From assembly GCF_014199935.1 (NCBI RefSeq), contig NZ_JACHOP010000006.1, forward strand, positions 186,001 through 250,000: 64,000 nt of DNA, read 5' to 3'. Under the pieces are notes generated by a model. That model ran no database searches, had not been told where the DNA came from, and was given only the letters and a program-made list of their open reading frames with translations. The position numbers and the translations under genes are program-made. How positions within the stretch are numbered: the first letter of the stretch is position 1; each line of letters begins with the position of its first letter. Source of the DNA: Methylorubrum rhodinum. GTDB lineage: Bacteria > Pseudomonadota > Alphaproteobacteria > Rhizobiales > Beijerinckiaceae. Positions 26,014-34,604 of the stretch are shown one piece after another.

Positions 26014-28248
26014 GTGACCCTTCGTCCGAGCCCGATAGCCCCAACCTCCACGCCGGCGAGCGCATCCGCCGGACGGCGTCGCGCGCCGCGCCTCGCCTTG
26101 GCCGCCCTGCTCTCGGCCGGTGCGCCGGGCTTCGAAGCCCGCGCGCAGGAGAGCACGACCCTGGACGAGATCTCGGTCGCCGGAGAGGGCGCGGGGCGGG
26201 GCGGCGGCAACGCTCCTCCCTCCGGACGGACGGTGGCCTCCGGTACGATCGGCCTGATCGGGCCGACGCCGGGCTACCGGGCCGACCGGGCGGTCAGCTC
26301 GACCAAGACCGACACGCCCCAGCGCGACGTGCCGCAGATCGTCACCGTCGCCCTGCGGGAGGTCATCACCGACCTCGCCGCCACCCGCGTCGACCGCGTG
26401 TTCAACTACACGCCCGGAATCGCCCAGCAGAACAATTTCGGCGGCCTGACCGTGTTCAGCTACGCCATCCGCGGCGTCACCACCTCGGAAATCTACAAGA
26501 ACGGCTTCCCGCTCAACCGGGGCTTCCCGCCGCCGCCCGACGCCCAGAACGTCGAGCGCATCGAGGTGCTGAAAGGGCCCGGCGGCGGCCTGTTCGGGCG
26601 CAGCGATCCGGGCGGCCTCGTCAACATCATCACCAAGCAGCCCACGCGTGAGCGCTTCGTCGAGATGGGCGGCCTGTGGGGCTCGTTCGAGCAGGTCCGC
26701 GGCACCGTCGATTCCGGCGGCGCCTTGAACGAGGACGGCACTTTGCTCTACCGCTTCAACCTTGCGGCGGGCCGCCAGAACAGTTTTCGCGATTTCGTGG
26801 ATGGCGATCGCCTGCTCTTCGCGCCGGTGATCTCCTGGCAGGTCACGCCCGACACCAAGATCACCGTCGAGACCGAGTTCCTGCGCAACCGCATCGTGTT
26901 CGACCGCGGCGTCGTCGCGGTGGGTGGGCGGCTCGGCGTCATCCCGATCTCGCGCTTCCTCGGCGAACCGGGCCAGAGCACGTACCAGACCAACAACTCG
27001 ATGCAGGTGCGGGTCGATCACCGCTTCGACGCCGACTGGCAGATGCGGCTCGCCACCTACTTCAACACCGGTACGCTGGAGGGCGAATCCGCCGAGATCC
27101 GCGCCATCACCGACAAAGGCGTTGCCTCCCGCGACCGCAACCTGCGCGACTACCGCTGGGACGTGGCGATCGGTCAGGCGGAACTCGTCGGCCGGTTCGA
27201 GACGGCGGGGATCGGCCACACGCTGCTGCTCGGTTTCGAGCGCGAGAGCACCGACAGCCGGACGGTCTACAACCGCTCCACGATCCGGCCGGGTTCGACC
27301 TACGAAATCGACATCTATAATCCGCAATACGGGCAGGCGCTGCCGCCGATCGACCGCTTCCGCAACAACCTGGAGCGGATCACCAACACTGCCCTCTACG
27401 TGCAGGACCAGATCGCGCTGAGTCCGGAATGGAAGGCGCTGGTCGGCGCGCGCTTCGACTTCTTCGAGCAGTCGTTCCGCGAGCGCACCCCGCGCTCCCA
27501 GGTCGACCAGACCTATTTCGCGGCCACGCCCCGCGCCGGCCTCGTCTACCAGCCGACCCCCGAACTTGCCCTCTACGCCAATGTCGGCACGAGCTTCCGG
27601 CCGAATATCGGCCCGGACGCCGCCGCCTCGTCGGCATCCGGCCCTTTCGCGCCGGAGACCGGCATCGGCTACGACGTCGGCGCCAAGCTCGACCTGTTCG
27701 GCGGCAACCTCGGCCTGACAGCGGCCCTGTTCCGGGTCGATCGGCAGAACGTGCTCACGCCGCAGCCCGGCGGCACCGGCTTCTCCGTGGCCGTGGGCGG
27801 CGCACGCAGCGAAGGCTTCGAACTGACCGCCGCCGGCCAGATCACGCCGGAGATCAAGCTGCTTGCCGGCTACGTCTACGCCGACGCCGTGATCACGAAG
27901 GCCCTGGATCCGAGGCTGGCTCCGGGCACGCCGCTCATCAACGTGCCGCGCCATTCGGGCAGCCTGCTCGCCGTCTATGAGGTTCCAGCCGGGCCCTGGA
28001 AAGGATTCGGACTCGGCGGCGGCGTCCGCGGCGTCGGCGACCGGGCAGCGAATTCCGAAAACTCCTTCAGTCTGCCGGCCTACGTCGCCGTCGATGCCCT
28101 GGCCTATTGGCGCTACGAGAACTTCCGCTTCGGGCTGAACGTCGAGAACGTGTTCGACAGCGAGTATTACGAAAGCTCGCTCAATCAGTTCCGGGTCTAT
28201 CCAGGCTCGCCGCGCCGCTTCACCGGCACGATGACGGTGCGGTTCTGA
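26014..28248 (+). CDS. TonB-dependent outer-membrane receptor (siderophore-receptor type)
   Basis: About 744 residues. An N-terminal Arg-rich export signal (GRRRAPRLALAALLSAGAPG) is followed by a probable TonB box (TTLDEISVAG). The plug domain has DVPQIVTVALREVITDLAAT and VERIEVLKGPGGGLFG; the 22-strand barrel ends in the usual aromatic (TMTVRF). By pattern it resembles FhuA/FpvA-type siderophore receptors more than BtuB, yet it sits directly behind a cobalamin riboswitch. The start is uncertain: TTG 26002, TTG 26011 or GTG 26014 all fit. Its stop overlaps the ATG of the ABC ATPase (TGATG). Imported ligand unknown; a cobamide or metal complex is the inference from the riboswitch. Confidence 0.9.
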   Translation: MTLRPSPIAPTSTPASASAGRRRAPRLALAALLSAGAPGFEARAQESTTLDEISVAGEGAGRGGGNAPPSGRTVASGTIGLIGPTPGYRADRAVSSTKTDTPQRDVPQIVTVALREVITDLAATRVDRVFNYTPGIAQQNNFGGLTVFSYAIRGVTTSEIYKNGFPLNRGFPPPPDAQNVERIEVLKGPGGGLFGRSDPGGLVNIITKQPTRERFVEMGGLWGSFEQVRGTVDSGGALNEDGTLLYRFNLAAGRQNSFRDFVDGDRLLFAPVISWQVTPDTKITVETEFLRNRIVFDRGVVAVGGRLGVIPISRFLGEPGQSTYQTNNSMQVRVDHRFDADWQMRLATYFNTGTLEGESAEIRAITDKGVASRDRNLRDYRWDVAIGQAELVGRFETAGIGHTLLLGFERESTDSRTVYNRSTIRPGSTYEIDIYNPQYGQALPPIDRFRNNLERITNTALYVQDQIALSPEWKALVGARFDFFEQSFRERTPRSQVDQTYFAATPRAGLVYQPTPELALYANVGTSFRPNIGPDAAASSASGPFAPETGIGYDVGAKLDLFGGNLGLTAALFRVDRQNVLTPQPGGTGFSVAVGGARSEGFELTAAGQITPEIKLLAGYVYADAVITKALDPRLAPGTPLINVPRHSGSLLAVYEVPAGPWKGFGLGGGVRGVGDRAANSENSFSLPAYVAVDALAYWRYENFRFGLNVENVFDSEYYESSLNQFRVYPGSPRRFTGTMTVRF

Positions 28249-28991
28249 TGGGCGCCACCCTTCTTCCAGCCGACGCGCCGGTCCTGGCGATCGACGGCGC
28301 GGTCAAGCGCTTCGGGAGCCGCACCGCACTCGCCGGGCTCGACCTGCGCCTCGGCGACGGCGAGGTGTTCGCGCTGCTCGGCCCCAACGGGGCGGGCAAG
28401 ACCACGACGATCAACCTGATCCTCGGCTTCCTCCGGGCGGAGGCCGGATCGGTCCGGGTCTGCGGGATCGATGCCGGGGCGGACCCCGTCGGCGCGCGCC
28501 GGCACGTGGCCTACATCCCCGAGCAGGTCGCGCTCTATCCCGGCCTCTCGGGTGTGGAGAACCTGCGCTATTTCGCGACGCTCGCCGGCCTCGACCTGTC
28601 GAAGGACGAGGCGCGGGCCCTCCTCGCCGAGGCCGGGCTCGCCCCGGAGGCCCATGGGCGCAAGGCCGGCGCCTACTCCAAGGGCATGCGCCAGAAGGTC
28701 GGCATCGCGGTGGCGCTAGCGCGCCGGGCGCGGCTGCTGCTGCTCGACGAGCCGACCTCCGGCCTCGACCCCAGCGCCGCGGCGGACTTCTCCGCCACCA
28801 TTCGCGCGGCGGCCGGGCGGGGCACCGCGGTCCTGATGGCGACCCACGATCTCTACCGGGTGCGCGAGATGGCCGGCCGCGTCGGCGTGCTGAGCGGAGG
28901 GCGGATCGTCGAGGAGATCGACCCCAAGACCCTCGACCACGTCGCCCTGGAGCGCCTCTACATCGACCGCCTCGCGGAGGGTGCCGCATGA
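28248..28991 (+). CDS. ABC-2-type transporter ATP-binding protein
   Basis: 247 residues. Walker A GPNGAGKTT (45-53), a degenerate signature YSKGMRQK (143-150) typical of ABC-2/NosF-like exporters, Walker B LLLLDEPTSGLD (163-174) and the switch His in MATHDLYRV. It powers the two permeases that follow. It is coupled to both neighbours: TGATG with the receptor gene upstream and ATGA with the first permease. ABC-2 systems usually export or handle envelope factors, so this is not a BtuCD-type B12 importer. Confidence 0.93.
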   Translation: MGATLLPADAPVLAIDGAVKRFGSRTALAGLDLRLGDGEVFALLGPNGAGKTTTINLILGFLRAEAGSVRVCGIDAGADPVGARRHVAYIPEQVALYPGLSGVENLRYFATLAGLDLSKDEARALLAEAGLAPEAHGRKAGAYSKGMRQKVGIAVALARRARLLLLDEPTSGLDPSAAADFSATIRAAAGRGTAVLMATHDLYRVREMAGRVGVLSGGRIVEEIDPKTLDHVALERLYIDRLAEGAA

Positions 28992-30382
28992 AGAGGATCG
29001 GCGCGGAACTCGCGCTGTGCCTGCGCGACGCGCGGCTGCGCTGGATCGGCGCGGTGCTCGCCCTGCTCCTCGCCGTCGCCGGGCTCGGCGCATGGCGCGA
29101 CGCCGTGCGCTACGGGCACCAAGTCGACGCGGTCACCGCCGCCGAGCGCGCGCGCTGGCTCGGGCAGGATGCCAAGAACCCGCACTCGGCCGACCATTTC
29201 GGCCTGTGGGTGTTCAAGCCCTCGGCGCCGCTCGCCGTGCTCGATCCCGGCAGCGAGCCGTATACCGGGCGAATGGTGCGGGTGGAGGCCCACGTCTTCA
29301 ACGACGCGGTCTACCGCGCCGTGCAGGAGGCCGGCCCGCTCGCCCGCGCCGGCCTCGGCAGCGTCGCCGACATCGTCGGGCTCGTGGTGCCGCTCGCCGC
29401 GATCCTGCTCGGCTTCTCCGCCTTCGCCGCCGACCGCGAGCGCGGCACCCTCCGCCTCGCGCTGGGCAACGGCATCGCGCCGGGACCGCTCTTCGCCGGG
29501 CGGTTCGCCGCGCTGCTGCTCGCCCTCGTTCTCGTCGTCGGCCTGCCGCTCCTCGGCATCGGCGCGCTGGCGGCCCTGAGCGGGGACGCCGCCGGATGGC
29601 AGGCCTGGCCGCGCCTGCTCGCCTGGGTCGCGGCGCAGCTCGCCTACGCCGCCCTGTTCCTTCTCGTCGCGATGCTCGTGTCGCTCGTCGCCCGCACGGC
29701 CCGCCACGCGCTCGCCGCCGCGCTCGTGATCTGGGTCGGGCTGTGCATCGCCGCGCCCCGCCTCGCCACCGCCGCGGTCGAGACTCTCGTGCCGGCCGTG
29801 TCGCACCGCGAGGTTCGCGCCCGCATCGACGCGGAGCTGCGCCCCCACAGGACGGCGGAGGCCAACGACAGCCGCACCCGCGAGGTCCTGGCGCGCTACG
29901 GCGTGAGCGAGGCCGACGCGCTGCCCGTCGATCTGCGCGGCCTGATGATGGTCGAGAACGACGAGCACCATTTCGAGCTCTACGACCGCGAGTTCGGCGC
30001 GCTGTTCGACGGCCTCGCGGCGCGGGAACGGGCCTTCGCCTGGGCCGGCCTCCTCTCGCCGCGCGTCGCCCTGCAGGCCCTGTCGCAGACGCTCGCCGGC
30101 ACCGACTTCGCCCAGCACGCCCACTTCGTCTGGACCGCGGAGGCCTATCGCCGCGCGATCTCCGAGCGGATGAACGCCGAGATCCGCGACCGTCCGCAGC
30201 GCGGGGGCGCGACGCTCGTGGCCGGCCCCGAATTGTGGCGGGACATCCCGCCCTTCGCCCACGCGCCGCTGCCGTTGAGCCGCGGACTGGCCGATGCCGT
30301 CGTGCCGACCCTGGTGCTCGCCCTCTGGCTCGCCGGGCTCGCCGGGCTGTGCGTGCCCCTGGTCCGGAGGCTGAAGCCGTGA
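28988..30382 (+). CDS. ABC-2 permease, DUF3526 type (first of two)
   Basis: 464 residues. TM1 lies at about 16-34, followed by a large extracytoplasmic region. Then come several membrane helices (VADIVGLVVPLAAILLGFSA, FAALLLALVLVVGLPLLGIG, LAYAALFLLVAMLVSLVART), another soluble stretch (about 270-400) and a final helix. This layout matches DUF3526/NosY-like ABC-2 permeases. The ATG overlaps the ATPase stop (ATGA). It shares the internal motif around AADRERGTLRLALGNG with the second permease (SSEHDSGILRMIAAQP), so the two look like ancient paralogues forming a heterodimer. Confidence 0.85.
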   Translation: MKRIGAELALCLRDARLRWIGAVLALLLAVAGLGAWRDAVRYGHQVDAVTAAERARWLGQDAKNPHSADHFGLWVFKPSAPLAVLDPGSEPYTGRMVRVEAHVFNDAVYRAVQEAGPLARAGLGSVADIVGLVVPLAAILLGFSAFAADRERGTLRLALGNGIAPGPLFAGRFAALLLALVLVVGLPLLGIGALAALSGDAAGWQAWPRLLAWVAAQLAYAALFLLVAMLVSLVARTARHALAAALVIWVGLCIAAPRLATAAVETLVPAVSHREVRARIDAELRPHRTAEANDSRTREVLARYGVSEADALPVDLRGLMMVENDEHHFELYDREFGALFDGLAARERAFAWAGLLSPRVALQALSQTLAGTDFAQHAHFVWTAEAYRRAISERMNAEIRDRPQRGGATLVAGPELWRDIPPFAHAPLPLSRGLADAVVPTLVLALWLAGLAGLCVPLVRRLKP

Positions 30383-31866
30383 GCGCCGCCCGCTTTCCCC
30401 GTCTGCTCGCGGCCGAACTCCGCCTGATCCTGCGCGAGCGCCTCACCTGGGCGATCCTCGCCGGCCTCGTCGCGGCGCTCTGCCTCGCCGCCTGGACCGG
30501 TGCCGGGCGCGTCGCCGCCGAGCGGGCGGCGCTGGCCGCCGCCGCCGCCGATGGCGAGCGGGCCGTCCGCGAGGCCAAGGCCGCGCATCTCCGCTACGGC
30601 CAACCCGCCGCGATCACGGTGAACTACTGGCAGGATCCGACCGACGCCTTCGGCTACATGAGCTACTTCATGGCGGCCTACGCGGTGAAGCCGCCGACGC
30701 CGCTCGCCGTCCTCGCCGCCGGGCAGTCCGACGTGCAGCCGGCGGTGACGAAGATCGGCTTCGGCTTCAGCACGGTGTTCGACGACACCGCCACCGAGAT
30801 CGGCTCGGCGGCCGCCCTGCGGCTCGGGCCGTTCGATCTCGCCTTCGTCCTCGTCGTCCTCGTACCCCTCGCGATCATCGCGCTCGCCGGCACGCGCCTC
30901 TCGTCCGAGCACGACAGCGGCATCCTGCGGATGATCGCGGCGCAGCCCACGCGTCCGCGCCACGTGGCCGGCGCCAAATTCGCCGCCGCCGCCCTCGTCG
31001 CCGTCGCGGGCGTGCTCGGCGGGACGGTGGCCGGCCTCTGGCTCTCGGGCGGCCTCGGGGACCTCGCCGGCTGGTGGGGCACGGCGGCGCTTCTCGCGGC
31101 GGCGCTCGCGGCCTACGTCGTGTTCTGGGTGGCGGCCTGCGCGCTCGCCGCGAGCCTGTGGCGCGGGGCCGTGGCGGCCCTGGCGGCCCTCGTGCTGGCC
31201 TGGGCCTGCCTCACCATCGCCCTGCCGACCGCGCTCGGCCTCGCGATCGAGGCCCTGGCGCCGGCTCCGTCGCGGATCGCCGCGATCGACGCGAGCCGGC
31301 AGGCGCAGGCCCGCTTCTATGCCGGCGACGAGGCCCGGAGAGTCACCGCCGCTTGGCTCGCCGCGAAGCTCCCGGAGGATGCGCGCCGGCTCGATCTCGC
31401 CGACAGGCCCGAGCTGAAGCGCCTCGCCCGCGACGCCACCTACGACGCGGCCCTGGCGGATCATCGCGCGGCGGCGCGCGCGCAGGCGCTCACGGCCGCA
31501 GCCTGGAGCCGACGGCTCGCGCTGCTCTCGCCCGCGACCGCCCTCGCCCTCGCCCTGGAGACCGCCGCCGGCACCGATGCCGGGCGGCACGCGGAGTTCC
31601 TCGCCGCCTCCGCCGATTTCCGGCGCGGCCTGCGCAGCTTCTTCGAGCCGCGCATCCTCGCCCAGGCCGTCAGCCCGGCCGCCGTCTGCGCCGGCTGCCC
31701 GGCCCGACTCGACTTCGACGCCTACGATGCCGTGCCGGCCTTCGCCCCCGCCGATACGCGGGAGGCCGCCGGGCGGCAGGCGCTCCTGACCTTCGCGTGC
31801 CTCGCGGTCGCGACCCTTCTCCTCGTGGCCCTGGCATTCCGGCGCCTGACCGAATGGCCCGCATGA
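30379..31866 (+). CDS. ABC-2 permease, DUF3526 type (second of two)
   Basis: 495 residues, GTG start overlapping the stop of the first permease (GTGA). TM1 at about 22-42, an extracytoplasmic domain (about 45-150), a block of five membrane helices (FDLAFVLVVLVPLAIIALAG onward), a second soluble region and a C-terminal helix. The second soluble region includes the pair C-A-G-C (SPAAVCAGCPARLDF near 435-449), a CxxC motif absent from the first permease. If outside, it could bind metal or form a disulfide. Forms the transporter with its two upstream neighbours. Confidence 0.85.
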   Translation: MSAARFPRLLAAELRLILRERLTWAILAGLVAALCLAAWTGAGRVAAERAALAAAAADGERAVREAKAAHLRYGQPAAITVNYWQDPTDAFGYMSYFMAAYAVKPPTPLAVLAAGQSDVQPAVTKIGFGFSTVFDDTATEIGSAAALRLGPFDLAFVLVVLVPLAIIALAGTRLSSEHDSGILRMIAAQPTRPRHVAGAKFAAAALVAVAGVLGGTVAGLWLSGGLGDLAGWWGTAALLAAALAAYVVFWVAACALAASLWRGAVAALAALVLAWACLTIALPTALGLAIEALAPAPSRIAAIDASRQAQARFYAGDEARRVTAAWLAAKLPEDARRLDLADRPELKRLARDATYDAALADHRAAARAQALTAAAWSRRLALLSPATALALALETAAGTDAGRHAEFLAASADFRRGLRSFFEPRILAQAVSPAAVCAGCPARLDFDAYDAVPAFAPADTREAAGRQALLTFACLAVATLLLVALAFRRLTEWPA

Positions 31867-32153
31867 CCGTCGCGTCCCGATGGAGCGCACCAGGGGCCCC
31901 GCCCCCCGCGGCACGGTCCGGTCCCCGATCCGGCGAGGCCGGCCGCGCCGCGGCTTCCGCGCGGGCGCGCCGCTACGCGCTCGGCCTCGTGCCGGTGCTC
32001 GACACCATCGCCGGCGAGGCCGGGCGGACGGCGCAGATCCTCGCCCGCGAACTCACCCGCCGCGCCGTCCGCAAGCCGCGCGGCGGGACCGTCTGGACGC
32101 CCGCCGACGTCCGCAAGCTCCTGCACCGCCTCGGAAACGCACCGCGCCGATGA
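31863..32153 (+). CDS. Small protein with a recombinase-tail-like motif (96 aa)
   Basis: Starts MTVASRWSAPGAPPPAARSG with a disordered, Pro/Ala/Arg-rich first third. The C-terminal part (ILARELTRRAVRKPRGGTVW, TPADVRKLLHRLG) resembles the small helical Recombinase-domain segment of serine recombinases (N-x-x-G-x-x-T-P-R-G-G-x-W-T). It is not an intact recombinase: there is no catalytic domain. Both ends overlap neighbours by 4 bases (ATGA), so it is translated as part of the transport operon. Function unknown; a nucleic-acid-binding regulator is possible. Confidence 0.55.
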   Translation: MTVASRWSAPGAPPPAARSGPRSGEAGRAAASARARRYALGLVPVLDTIAGEAGRTAQILARELTRRAVRKPRGGTVWTPADVRKLLHRLGNAPRR

Positions 32154-33310
32154 CCCCTTCACCCGCCGTCGGAACGCCCGCCGCGGCCCGCATCGCCTCC
32201 ATCGACGCCCTGCGCGGGCTCGTCATGCTGCTGATGCTCGTCGATCACGTGCGCGACTTCTTCTACCTGCACGTCCCGGTGCGCGATCCCATGGATCTCG
32301 CCGCGACGCCACCCGGTCTCGCTGTGACGCGGCTGGCCTCGCATCTCTGCGCGCCGGTCTTCCTTCTGCTCACCGGCCTCTCGGCCCATCTCTACGGGCA
32401 GAAGCACGGCGTGCGTGCCGCCGGCGCGTTCCTGTTCACCCGCGGGCTCCTGCTGATCGTGCTGGAGGTGACGCTGGTGAACCTCGCCTGGACCCGCAGC
32501 CTGTTCCCGCCGATCCTCTATCTGCAGGTGATCTGGGCGATCGGCCTCAGCATGGTGGCGCTGGCCGCCCTGCTCTGGCTGCCGCGGGCCCTGCTCGTCC
32601 TCGCCGCCGCCGCTCTCGTCCTCGGCCACAACGGCCTCGACGGGCTCGTGCTCGAACCCGGCGAGACCGGCTACGTGGTATGGTCGATCCTGCACCAGCG
32701 CGGGCTGATCGAACTGCCCTGGGGCGGCATGGCGCGCACCTCCTACCCCGTCCTGCCCTGGATCGGCGCGGCCGCCGCGGGCTACCTCCTCGGACCGGTC
32801 TTCGCCGGCTCGGTCGCACCGAAGGATCGCCGCGCCCGCCTCCTCGCGCTCGGCGGCGCCGCGCTCTCGGCCTTCGTCGTCCTGCGCGGGCTCAACGGCT
32901 ACGGCGACCCGGTGTCGTGGCAGCCGGGCGAAACGCCCCTGCTCACGGCCCTCTCCTTCGTCAACCTCACCAAATATCCGCCCTCGGCCGACTACCTGCT
33001 GATGACGCTGGGCGTCGGCCTCTGGCTTCTCGCCCTGTTCGAAACCGTACCGGACCGCGCGCTGGCCGGCCTGCGCACCTTCGGCGGCGCGCCGCTGTTC
33101 TTCTACCTCGTGCATCTCTGGCTGCTGCGCCTGCTTCACGACGGTGCCGCCAACCTCGGCTTCGCCGGACCGTCGAACCGAGTCGAGCTGGGCTCGGCGC
33201 TGCAGATCTGGCTCGTCGCCGCGATTCTCGCATGGCCCCTCTGGGCCGTCTGCCGTTCGATGGTCAGGCTGAAGCGCCATGCGGGCGGGGCTTGGTTGCG
33301 CTACCTCTGA
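32150..33310 (+). CDS. DUF1624 (heparan-alpha-glucosaminide N-acetyltransferase-like) membrane protein
   Basis: 386 residues with about ten membrane helices. The family signature ARIASIDALRGLVMLLMLVD followed by HVRDFFY is at about 14-40, carrying the conserved Asp and His of DUF1624/acyltransferase-3-like membrane acyltransferases. These move an acyl group across or at the membrane onto a sugar or peptide acceptor. It ends the riboswitch operon and overlaps the 96-aa gene (ATGA). Its presence suggests that the operon modifies an envelope molecule. The 116-bp repeat begins on the last base of its stop codon. Confidence 0.85.
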   Translation: MTPSPAVGTPAAARIASIDALRGLVMLLMLVDHVRDFFYLHVPVRDPMDLAATPPGLAVTRLASHLCAPVFLLLTGLSAHLYGQKHGVRAAGAFLFTRGLLLIVLEVTLVNLAWTRSLFPPILYLQVIWAIGLSMVALAALLWLPRALLVLAAAALVLGHNGLDGLVLEPGETGYVVWSILHQRGLIELPWGGMARTSYPVLPWIGAAAAGYLLGPVFAGSVAPKDRRARLLALGGAALSAFVVLRGLNGYGDPVSWQPGETPLLTALSFVNLTKYPPSADYLLMTLGVGLWLLALFETVPDRALAGLRTFGGAPLFFYLVHLWLLRLLHDGAANLGFAGPSNRVELGSALQIWLVAAILAWPLWAVCRSMVRLKRHAGGAWLRYL

Positions 33311-33425
33311 TACCGATCGGCGATGATCATGACTCGTCGCCGATTGCCCGCACGACTGCGCGGCGGCGGCCGTCCGCCGGACTCACGGGACAGGACCATC
33401 GGTCCTGTCCCGTGCAACTTAGTAT
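33310..33425. repeat. 116-bp structured repeat, copy 2
   Basis: Same length and order as the copy at 24080-24195, ends ATACCGA (33310-33316) and TTAGTAT (33419-33425). The distal hairpin here is perfect: CACGGGACAGGAC pairs with GTCCTGTCCCGTG. Relative to copy 1 one stem pair has changed A-T to G-C on both arms (CACGGA/TCCGTG versus CACGGG/CCCGTG), and the first hairpin has a pairing-neutral G-U change. The right end abuts the IS5-type relic. Confidence 0.85.
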
Positions 33426-33899
33426 GAGAGCCTGTTTGACTATGCCTGCCAGTCTTGGGCGCGGTGATCGGCACGGAGCAGGCGGTGGCAGTTGGCGATG
33501 CTGACAGCATCCTCGGCGGCGGTCGGGCTCTGCTCCCAATGCCGGGTCAGGCGGCGGTAACGCGTAGTCAGCGTGCCGAAGGTCGCTCTCATCCTGAGCC
33601 TGTCTGAAGGAACCTTCTTCTCGCCATCGGTGCCACGCACCCCGGCTTGTGACGCCGATGCCACGCGTCTCGCGAGTCCAGGATCGCCGTCTTGGGTTCG
33701 GCCGGACGCCCGCGCTTCTGCCGCACCGCCTGCGTCTCCGGTCAGCAGCGGCGCGACCGTCCCCAATTAGGCATCCGTCAGGTCGCTCGGGTAGCGACCA
33801 CCTCGATCCCGATACGTCTTACGATCTGCGTCCGTCCTCATCGGCTTCTCCTCACGAAGCCAACGCGCAACTGTGCCGCCCAGCCAAACAGGCTCTCAT
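33424..33899 (-). mobile_element. Internally deleted IS5-family element with intact ends
   Basis: Perfect 15-bp terminal inverted repeats, ATGAGAGCCTGTTTG (33424-33438) and its complement (33885-33899). The minus strand between them retains transposase fragments: an Arg/Gly-rich lead into ARRVASASQAGVRGTDGEKK (the IS5 SQ-AG-RG-DGGKKV block), then directly the C-terminal FGTLTTRYRRLTRHWEQSP. Most of the catalytic region is deleted and frames are broken, so it is non-autonomous. Whether the intact ends are still mobilisable by a full copy elsewhere is unknown. The remaining sequence up to 34004 holds no gene. Confidence 0.75.
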
Positions 33900-34004
33900 G
33901 CATAGGGATCGTGATCGCGGCTGCTAGGCCGCCGCGGCCACACCGCGTGTCCGCCGAAATCACGAATGGGCGACCCCGGACACGTCTCTGTGAGCGCGAT
34001 CCGG

Positions 34005-34604
34005 CTACGCTTGCGTGACGAGCCCGTCCGGCCGGTCCACGTCGAAGCCCGTGGCCGCGTCGCCCAGCACCTCCAGCACGTCGGTCCGGCGGCTCAACAG
34101 CAGACCGGCGCCGCGGTCACCGGAAAGGGTCTTCAGAGCGTCTTTCAGCACCTTCAGATCGAGCAGGACCGGGTTGCCGCGGCGTTGATCCCGGACCGGG
34201 ATCACCGCACTCGGCCTCGGCTCGGCGGCCCGGTAGGCCGCGATCAGCCCGTCGATATGGGCCGCCCCGATCCGCGGCATGTCGCCGAGCAGGACCAGGG
34301 CGGCTTGCGTTTCCTGTGGCAGGGCGGCGAGCCCGGCCTTCAGCGAGGTCGAGAGTCCGGCGGCAAAATCGGGATTTTCCACCAGGGTTAGGTCGAGCCC
34401 TTCGAGCGCCGCTGCAACCGGCCCGGTATGGGCGCCCAGCACCACCACGACCGGCCGCGCCGCCGAGGCGAGGGCCGCTTCCGCCGCGTGCCGCACCATC
34501 GGCTTGCCGGCGAAGGGCGCCAGCATCTTCGGCTGTGCCCCGAACCGGGTTCCGAGCCCGGCGGCGAGGATTACCGCGGCGATGCGGGGCTCAGGCATCC
34601 TCAC
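34005..34604 (-). CDS. mocA: Molybdenum cofactor cytidylyltransferase (MocA-like)
   Basis: 199 residues, MobA-like nucleotidyltransferase fold. N-terminal AAVILAAGLGTRFGAQPKML with the G-x-G-T-R-F loop (13-22) and catalytic-type GDMPRI in the middle. It transfers CMP to Mo-molybdopterin to form the dinucleotide cofactor used by xanthine-dehydrogenase-family enzymes. It overlaps the end of the molybdopterin-binding gene by up to 14 bases and is the last gene of a four-gene maturation operon. GTP-using MobA is the alternative, but the XdhC neighbours favour CTP. Confidence 0.88.
   Translation of the reverse strand: MRMPEPRIAAVILAAGLGTRFGAQPKMLAPFAGKPMVRHAAEAALASAARPVVVVLGAHTGPVAAALEGLDLTLVENPDFAAGLSTSLKAGLAALPQETQAALVLLGDMPRIGAAHIDGLIAAYRAAEPRPSAVIPVRDQRRGNPVLLDLKVLKDALKTLSGDRGAGLLLSRRTDVLEVLGDAATGFDVDRPDGLVTQA

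Noticed and set aside
33440..33766. Complete IS5 transposase gene.
   Set aside because: Catalytic segments are missing between the N-terminal block and the C-terminal YRRL block; called as a relic instead.
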